64,000 bases of DNA from positions 11,250,001 to 11,314,000 of the forward strand of contig OY776120.1 of assembly GCA_963675135.1 (NCBI GenBank), given 5' to 3'. The DNA is from Galeopsis tetrahit. Its lineage: Eukaryota; Streptophyta; Magnoliopsida; Lamiales; Lamiaceae. Below are positions 56,818 through 64,000 of the stretch, one piece after another (the stretch's first letter is position 1; every line of letters begins with the position of its first letter). Under the pieces are notes generated by a model. It searched no databases, was not told the origin of the DNA, and saw only the letters and a program-made list of their open reading frames with translations. The position numbers were made by a program, and so were the translations under genes.

Positions 56818-57177
56818 TCAGAAGCTTAATTGTTGTGTGCTTGGAATAGCGGGAAGTGGTTTAGCGATGTGGGTGGGATTAGTCTCTCCGGCCATAATGA
56901 CGACTACTCTTGGCTCCGTTTCTGGCTGTAAAGCGTGTTCAGCCTTTTCCGACTTTTCAAATGAGGAATCCTGATCACTACTACTATTATCGAACAATTT
57001 AACGTAAGAGCAAGCCAGAAATATGAGCGCCGCTATTATCACTGCCAACATCAGGGCCACACCACTCAAGATGTACGGAATCGGCGTATCCCACCGCCCG
57101 TTATATGCTACCGGAGACGGCGCTGGCGCCCAGCCGTAGCTGCTGCTGGCGGCTTCTTCCAACTTCATCATTCTCAT
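56818..57177 (-). CDS. GLUTAMINE DUMPER family protein (GDU-4)
   Basis: A single-exon gene for 119 residues. An N-terminal stretch (SSYGWAPAPSPVAYNGRWDTPIPY, quoted in part: WAPAPSP, WDTPIPY) precedes one membrane segment (about residues 35-58, ILSGVALMLAVIIAALIFLA). A Ser/Asp/Glu-rich linker leads to RVVVIMAGETNPTHIAKP, with VIMAG at residues 93-97. This is the family signature needed for function and LOG2 binding in Arabidopsis. It is longer and more diverged than GDU-1 and GDU-2, and it resembles the pseudogene at 48497. TATATAAGG lies about 60 bases upstream. Two in-frame Met codons (residues 3 and 4) are alternative starts. The frame is intact. Confidence 0.93.
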   Translation of the reverse strand: MRMMKLEEAASSSYGWAPAPSPVAYNGRWDTPIPYILSGVALMLAVIIAALIFLACSYVKLFDNSSSDQDSSFEKSEKAEHALQPETEPRVVVIMAGETNPTHIAKPLPAIPSTQQLSF

Positions 57178-57234
57178 CTTTTTTTCTATTATCTTCTTCT
57201 CTCTTTTTCCTAGCCCACTTATTACGTTTCTGTG

Positions 57235-57246
57235 TCCTTATATAGG
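57235..57246 (-). promoter_or_regulatory. TATA box of GDU-4
   Basis: CTATATAAGG on the minus strand, about 60 bases before the ATG. Confidence 0.6.
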
Positions 57247-58493
57247 CATGAAAAAACGAATTAAAGTGGCTAAAGGCAACAACCATATGTTGTTGCAAAT
57301 CTAATTAGGATATGTTTGAGATTTTGATCTATTTTAAAATTCTATCATAATTTTTATACTAACTTCCAGAATGTTGTCACTTTTGTTGTTTTATTTAATT
57401 TTCTTTAACGAAGAGAAAAATAAGGAAAAATAAAAGAGAATGGATAATAATTTACTTCAATTATCAAAATATATATATATATATATGAGATAAATAATTC
57501 ATAAAAGAAATTGTAAAAATTACAAAAAGATAAAGATAGTTTAGGGAGATCTGATAAAAATAACTAAAACAATAATTTTTTAAAATAAGAATTAAGACTG
57601 AACCCGACAATCTTTTTTAAAAGGAGAAGTATATTAAAGGCAATAACGTTAATTTAATAATTAGAATAAAAAATATCAAATCACATTAGTAGGTGAAAAG
57701 ATAAAATACACAGTTGTTAACTTATATTCATCCCACCATAAATTTGTGAGCATAATTATTTCTTAGAAACAAATATATAGTCCAAATTGAGTGATACTGT
57801 ACAAAATTAGACCCTACAAATATTATAGTAGTACACACACTTTAATAATTTTCCCATTGTCAAAAGTATATATGACTATATATCCATTACGCCTCAATCT
57901 TATTCTCTTTCTTTTTTTGGGTGTTGAGCTGTCCGAACATTTATTGTTTCTTCTTCACGTATAAACACATCACCCCAAAATATCTACACGCTGCAATTAA
58001 ATAAAAGGTCACTCACTCACGCAAAGGCAAATTATATGACATTTAAGGAAAAAGAAAGAAAGAAAAAAAATTCAACTTTCAATTTAAGATACAACTGTCT
58101 TTTATAAATAGGAACTCAAAGTATTGATGCCTGCGATTTATTCGTGGTACGGCATTCTGAGGACCATATTGCCCTTATGAATTTGGTGTCTCTAAAGCAA
58201 TTACCTATTACTGGCAGCCAACCACACTTTGGGATGATTATGTATATGAGGCTGTTGAATCGTTTCAACCATTTACCTATAATATACCCATAATTAGTCC
58301 TTCATATTATTATTTTACACGTTTCTATGGTACATGAGGCATGTCTTTGCATTGAAATGAAACAAGCGCATTGCTCGACTCAGAGACATTAAATTTAATC
58401 AAAATGCTCCAACACATTTGATATTAAATGCTGACATTAGTAAAAACATTCGAAAACTAGTGCACTAAATACCTGGCAACTTATACAACGACA
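57247..58493. other. Region between GDU-4 and MED18
   Basis: Holds the distal promoter of GDU-4 and, close to 58493, the presumed 3'UTR of MED18 on the same strand. No further gene seen. A TA microsatellite is at about 57471-57486. Confidence 0.5.
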
Positions 58494-61306
58494 CTATAGT
58501 GTTGTTCCTCCACCATCAGACATCAAAGATGCAGCAGCTGCAGCAGCAGTCGGCACAATTCCGGTTGAGACACCAGGTTTCGATAGATGGAGTAACCTGA
58601 AGGTTTAAACTTTCTTTATATAGCAATTGTTTATAATGAAATGGCTGTACAGATAGCAAAATTTTCTATTCTAGCATAAATTCACAGACCATGAAGCAGT
58701 TAGAATGAAAGAAAACAATAAAGATAAATAAAATTACAGATTATTAACAGTACACTCTGGAATTAGACCGCAAAATAGAGAAATGTTTCAACTAAATCTA
58801 GAAGATGCTCGAGCAATTTCTAGACGGGTATCAGTGTTAGAGCACATTTTATGTCCTGTTCAAAGTGTCAAGTTACTATTTTCAAAAGAGATCCTATCAT
58901 TTGTTTAAACAATTGCCGATGGTTTAATCTGATGGTCTTTAGTCTTTAAGCAACGCTTGGCAGAATAAAAATATCATATGGTTTGCCGACATCCTGTCAT
59001 ATAACTGTTGCAGTAACTTTGAAGCCCTCTAATTTACTTATATATCAATTGATGTTTCAGACCTTGAGTTTCAACTATATTTGTCATCCAGAATACCAAC
59101 CTCCATTATTCAATTCTTTTTACCAAATTGTTTTCATTATGAATACTAGGCACTCTATCCAAATGCTATTATATAACAGAAGAAATGAAACTTTGTAAAA
59201 TATATTTTAGGTACATATGAATCCAATACGAACTTTTTTAATTACAAATACTTGCAGAAATTTTAGTGATGAGAATGAATGGAGAAAATGTGTAAAAAAT
59301 CTGTCATTCAATGGTTTAGACATTAAGAACTATATGATCTGATGTAAGAACGTATACAGGATAGTGGGGTATATATAGAGGAAGGGGTAAAAGTCATAAA
59401 GGCATTTTTAAAACAACACTAGGATAAATGTAAAGGACATTAAAAAAGCTTATACCAAGACAAATCAAATTGCTCACCAATTCCATAAAATTACTGTGTA
59501 TGATATGAAAAGCAATATACCATAGGCGCAAGAGTCATCACTAACGATTCTAAAGCAAAAGTCTCATAGCTGCAATGCTTTATGTGCTTGGTTGGAATGG
59601 GTAAGGGAATGACTTTGATAGTTGAGACGAGTGAAAGTATGGGGACTCCTCAAAAGTGAGGAATCAAATCACTATTCTCATACCCATACATCATCACAAA
59701 ACAATTTATTATACTCCATTCCCTTTCCCTCATCGCCATACTCCTAAATCAAGCACCCTAAGGTCAATGATAATATTCTATGAACAGATCTGATCATTTT
59801 ATGGAATCATAGTTGCTATTAGCTGTCCTAGAGTTGAGATTCAATATAACAAAACAGCCTTAACTGTTAAGAATCTTTTTTCTTCTTTTGAGGTGTATTC
59901 ATGCCAAAGTAAAGGCAAAATCACAACACAAGTGTTCCAAGATGGATGCGATGATTGCTCACCGCTGCACCACTTGAGAGGAAATCAAAATAATATTAAC
60001 AAAGAGAATGGTGGAAGAAATGGTGCACAACTAGTAAAAAGTGTTGAAGAAGAATTAATTGAATGTACTCACGGTGCAAGATATTCACAAAAAGATGAGA
60101 CAGCAGCAACGACTTCAGAATAGTTCTCAGATGAGGCAGGGGCTGTCACTTCAACCAGCTGTATACCTGGTGTTACAGGCACTGCTTCATCGGTTGCATG
60201 TAGTTTCAGCATCTTATTAACTGAAGCTACTGTCACTGTTATCTGAACACCTCTTTGGAAATGGAAGGCAAATCCCACTCTCAGTAGCTCATGGTCTAGT
60301 TTGTATCCAAGAGCATTAAATAAACGGAGAGCGTTTTTGGTTACTTTGCTTTCTGCCATAGTCCTCACCAACACCGATATTTGCTCAGCACCAGCACCCC
60401 TCATTGCACCACCAACGTGGCGTACTGTCCTAAGGTTATTAATATTTTTCATATCATTCTCACAGCCAATAACAAAAATCATGGGTTTGGTTGATGCTAC
60501 ACCTAATGAATAACACCAGGTGATTTACCCACTATTCAAAAACATACAATCACACTTGCATGTATACGTGCAAAAATCTACAGTAGATAAACCTTCCGGT
60601 GTTTTTAACTGGGTGTAGCATCTAAAAGACTCTTACCAAGTGGGTTCAGTCTGCTCAAGATCGCATAGAAGTCGGACTTCCGATGATACTAATCCTAAGA
60701 GAAAGAAAGAAGAAAACGCTCAAATTTAACATAATATGCAAGAAATTATAGTTAGACAAAGCCATTAGGTGGCTTAGCCATATCAATGATATGCAGAGAG
60801 ATCCATACCAAGGGTTGGGACACTTTTCAAACACAATTCGTGAATCCTCAAACTCTCCCGATGAACGCCACAAAGGCCTTGGAGAAGAATCTCGAGAGCT
60901 TCAACATGCTGCAGAACAATTGTAACAACTAACATATCAAATTAATGGAACACACATAGCAAGGAAAACCATTGAATAAAATCAGGAATAACAAATCCTT
61001 AATACTCCTATATCTTACATAAAAAGAGTAACAAAATGGGAAAGCAATCATATTTGAGCCAAGAAATCAACTACATTTACAAGATTCTAATTCATCATCA
61101 TATGCATAATCAAGTTCAACCAGCGAACTTATGTTGCTGTAAAATACAGAAAACAACAAAATACGAAGAACAAAAACGACATTAAGATTCAAAAGTCCAG
61201 ATATATCCATCAAATTAAACCTCCAATCATGAAGAACTTTTTGTAACGCCCTCGAGAAAAGCTAAGTTACCTTAGTCTCTATAATTCCCTGAACCACGCA
61301 CTCCAT
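58494..61306 (-). CDS. MED18: Mediator complex subunit 18, five exons
   Basis: Exons (minus strand, transcript order): 61306-61271, 60908-60809, 60688-60637, 60429-60073, 58596-58494. All introns are GT-AG, and the joined length is 648 bases (215 residues plus stop), close to the 219 of Arabidopsis MED18. Recognisable stretches are MECVVQGIIETK (exon 1), HVEALEILLQGLCGVHRESL (exon 2), SSEVRLLCDLEQTEPTW (exons 2-4), HVGGAMRGAGAEQISVLVR and LHATDEAVPVTPGIQLVEV (exon 4), and the Ala-run C-terminus ending LMSDGGGTTL (exon 5). MED18 is a head-module subunit of Mediator in the nucleus. It couples transcription factors to RNA polymerase II, and in Arabidopsis it affects flowering, hormone responses and immunity. 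The large fourth intron (1476 bp) holds a possible MITE. Confidence 0.95.
59583..59758. mobile_element. Possible PIF/Harbinger-like MITE in MED18 intron 4
   Basis: About 176 bp with imperfect inverted ends TGTGCTTGGTT and, inverted, GGGTGCTTGATTT, plus GGGTAAGGGAATG against CATTCCCTTTCCC. The flanks TTA and TAA are not a clean duplication, so the call is tentative. Confidence 0.35.
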
Positions 61307-62125
61307 TGTGATTCTTCCTCTAGTTAATATCGGTTGTCCGCAAAATTAAATAAATCAAGCTAAATCAGTCAAGAAATTTCAATTCCTGGCGTTTAAAAGA
61401 CTTATCAAGCACATGGAATTCAGGATTTGATATTAGATTTGGGTTTTAGTAAGAAAAACTTAGATTAGGGCTTTAGTGAGAAAATATTTGAAAATTTTGG
61501 GGCAGGGAGGATTGGGTGTATAAGTGGGCTTGGAATTCCCTTCTTTTGGGTCTGCAAAATATTTAAAGGGATCCGATTATACTCAAACACACCCCTCGTA
61601 TGATTAGTATACACCCCCACCAAATATCCAAATTACCTTTCTCATTTTTAAGCATTTTCTCCACTCTTCACATCATTACACAAAATTAGAAAAACTCTCT
61701 ACTCAATTTTGAAGGCACGTCTAGAAAAGAAGACCATAGTCACCACAGTACCGAAGATAAATTCATGGGCAGAGGTTGATTTTTCTTTTTATATAGTTTT
61801 ATATATTGGAAATTTGATAATTTGCATAAATTATATTTTTTCAAAGAAAAAATAAGTATAATGCATAAAATAAACCCATTTAATTTGTCTAGATAATGTT
61901 CCAATAATGTATTGAATTTTATTTAATGAAATTTTTTATACGTTCATTTTTTCGATTTTAAAGACATTTTCTTGTATACAATTGAATTTTAAGTCATTAG
62001 AATATATTTTCAATTAAATTTTTAATCTAACATTATAATTAAATTAAAATTGTGGCTCAATTGCATCATGCAAATTGCATGTACACATGAATGACTCTTG
62101 TATAAAACTCTTAATTAGGAAACAA
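61307..62125. other. MED18 5' flank and intergenic DNA
   Basis: Holds the 5'UTR and promoter of MED18 (close to 61307-61560). No other gene supported. Confidence 0.5.
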
Positions 62126-62134
62126 TTTATAATA

Positions 62135-62379
62135 GGGTTGGTCTGCTATGGACTCGAGTGCATGTTGTGCACCCTAGTCCATGTTGCACTTTTCAGTTTA
62201 CTGACTTACACTTTTTGGTAATGGTCTTGCACTTTTTAATTATTAAACTGCATAATAATATTTTTAGTAATAATTGAAAAGTGAAACACCATCTACCAAA
62301 AAATGTAAGTTAGTAAACTGAAAAGTGCAACATGGACTAGGGTACACAACATGCACTCGAGTGCATACTAGACTTTACC
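62135..62379. mobile_element. Small MULE-type MITE
   Basis: 245 bp with a perfect 9-bp target-site duplication TTTATAATA (62126-62134 and 62380-62388). The arms are long inverted repeats (CACCCTAGTCCATGTTGCAC, TTTTCAGTTTACT and their inverses) around a short loop. It lies between MED18 and NIK. Confidence 0.88.
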
Positions 62380-62388
62380 TTTATAATA

Positions 62389-62972
62389 TTAGAGATTATT
62401 CTCATATTTGCGTTGGTATCATATAAATAAGTATAGCATGGATCACTTACACTACCGAAACATTATAATAAGTTGTCGATATTCTACCTAAAAATAAAGT
62501 TTGCGTCCTTAAAATGATTTTTTAAACAATTTAATTTGCAATATTTTAATTTGGTTTTAATGTGAAAGTTAAAATTTTAATTTAATTAAACAATTGAGAT
62601 ATATTTACATAATATGCATTCAATTACATATAAAAATTTATAATTATACACTACTCCTATATTACTATTTTCATATTTCAAAAGAGAAATCAGAAAAAAA
62701 AAAATCAGGAAAATAAAAATGAAACCAGATATATCATTAATTTGACAATAAATACTGAACATGATATTTATAATCAAAACAGCTCTCTCACATCAACTCT
62801 AATAAAAAATATCAACTCTGTACACTAAGAATGAAAGATGAAGCTATTTAAAACTTGGACTTTTACTATGCTAATTAATTAAAACAATAATTAAAAAAAA
62901 AAAAAAGGCACTCTATATGTTTTAACTCTATATGAACTTCCCTTTGAGAAGTCTGGCAAATGCAAGATGTTT
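62389..62972. other. 3' flank of the NIK gene
   Basis: AT-rich DNA. The part nearest 62972 should be the 3'UTR. No other gene seen. Confidence 0.5.
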
Positions 62973-64000
62973 TCACCTCGGACCAGAGAGTTCCATGGCT
63001 TGTGCAAGCACTGAAGAGTCGTCGGTTAGGTCTGAATATCGTTCAGACGAGGAGAGCTCTTGTGTCCTGAACTTGTGTGATTCTACTCTCTGAGATGCTT
63101 CCCATCTCTCCGCTAGTCCATCGCCTTCAAGCATACGAACCACTTCAGACATCTTCGGTCTCAAGCCCGGAAGATATTGAGTCGACAAGAGTGCCACTTG
63201 GACTATCTCCTCTAGCTCGATTCTATCGTAGTTGTTTTTCAAATCTTTATCAACAACCTCTTCTAGCTTCTTCTCTAGATGAAGCTTCTTAACCTGAAAC
63301 ATAGTTTAAGGTAACTTATAAGCACTCTGATAAGTTAAGTTGGTGTGTATTTTAAAAAAGTATTAATTGTTTCACTGAAAAGTATTAGTTGTGCTCACCC
63401 AATCAAGAACTGTCCCTTTTTGATTAGTTGTTTTACTAAACTGCAATGCTTTCTGCCCGGTGATTAATTCAAGAAGAAGAATCCCAAATCCGAAGACGTC
63501 TGTTTTCTCGGAGGATTGTCCCGTTGATAGATATTCAGGGGCAATATGTCCGACTGTGCCACGTACAGCAGTCGTAACATGTGAATCCTGATGATCCAAA
63601 AGTTTTGCCAACCCGAAATCACCCACCACTGCCTCACAATAGTCATCGAGAAGTATATTTGCCGCCTTCACATCCCTATGAATAATCTTGGGATCACATT
63701 GCTCGTGCAGATACAACAGCCCCCTCGCTGCCCCTATAGCAATTCGCTTTCTCGTACCCCAGTCCAGCACCGGTTTTGCTGTTCAAATCATATATATTAT
63801 ACATCGATCAAGATTCAAGCATGCAAAATGAATAATTTAAGACAAAAAAACTTGTATGAACTTGATTTGCAGACATACAATTTTTTTAGACCCATTGGTA
63901 AAAAATGAAGTGAACCAAGTTCACACTAGTGTTACTCATGATGTATAGTACCTTTGAGACGAGAAGCAACGCTTCCATTTGACATGTAGGGGTAAACCAA
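62973..64000 (-). CDS. NSP-interacting kinase (NIK) family LRR receptor kinase, 3' part
   Basis: Three exons in the window, minus strand: from the window end to 63952 ([16 protein letters not shown]), 63778-63399, and 63293-62973 (stop TGA). The exon phases join cleanly. The kinase domain shows the catalytic loop [14 protein letters not shown], the activation loop [19 protein letters not shown], and the [16 protein letters not shown] helix. The tail [20 protein letters not shown]...[10 protein letters not shown]...AMELSGPR is diagnostic of the NIK group of LRR-RLK subfamily II. NIKs are plasma-membrane kinases. NIK1 phosphorylates RPL10A and dampens translation in antiviral defence. The activation-loop threonines are kept. 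The signal peptide, LRRs, transmembrane segment and N-lobe lie outside the window, so NIK1, NIK2 or NIK3 cannot be told apart. Confidence 0.95.

Noticed and set aside
59893..60123. 76-codon plus-strand frame
   Set aside because: Overlaps MED18 intron 4 and the end of exon 4 in antisense. No motif.
1..64000. rRNA genes, complete tRNA genes, bacterial operons or defence systems
   Set aside because: None seen. Gene structure, introns and mobile elements are those of a plant nuclear genome.

Overview
The window is nuclear DNA of a flowering plant, almost certainly a eudicot. It is AT-rich and intron-bearing, with a MED18 gene and a NIK-type receptor kinase of angiosperm type and a dense mix of plant transposons (L1-type LINEs, Copia, Ty3/Gypsy of the Tat and Athila-like kinds, CACTA, hAT, MULE, Stowaway). 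The species cannot be proved from the sequence.

Cellular genes are few. Three intact single-exon GLUTAMINE DUMPER (GDU) genes lie on the minus strand at about 5.1, 31.8 and 56.8 kb. A fourth, broken GDU copy on the same strand is at 48.5 kb. At the right end are the five-exon MED18 gene (58494-61306, minus) and the 3' half of an NSP-interacting-kinase (NIK) gene (62973 to the window end, minus). Collinear stretches of non-coding similarity around GDU-1 (1.6-3.5, 6.4 and 11.8-12.1 kb) and GDU-2 (14.6-16.7, 41.3 and 43.5-44.1 kb) indicate that the GDU cluster grew by tandem segmental duplication and was later pushed apart by transposons.

Layout: LINE 3' end (1-1261); hAT MITE with perfect 8-bp TSD (1882-2470); Stowaway (4120-4353); GDU-1; decayed short-LTR Copia element (6826-11340, minus); Tip100-like hAT element (15472-16059). 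A block of abutting insertions follows: a non-coding LTR element with seemingly identical LTRs (17658-20342), a compact CACTA (20395-21452), a large Gypsy-type derivative (21457-27930) and a 5'-truncated LINE (27931-31534). Then GDU-2; a full-length L1-type LINE with an 18-bp TSD, intact ORF2 and an 8-bp duplication breaking ORF1 (32682-38712); a Stowaway holding a second Stowaway and a 1.2-kb hairpin MULE (38852-40582); another hairpin MULE (41714-42945); a SINE tail; a TIR element with a GC-rich cargo (46075-47043); Stowaway; GDU pseudogene plus MITE; an internally deleted Tat element carrying a hAT MITE (50191-55820); GDU-4; MED18; a small MULE MITE; NIK.

The cellular genes do not form one pathway. 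GDU proteins are one-pass membrane proteins that promote amino-acid export with the LOG2 ubiquitin ligase, MED18 is a Mediator head subunit, and NIK is a membrane receptor kinase. The most informative signals are the GDU array with its duplication history and the very young or nested mobile elements. I found no convincing new multi-gene system.
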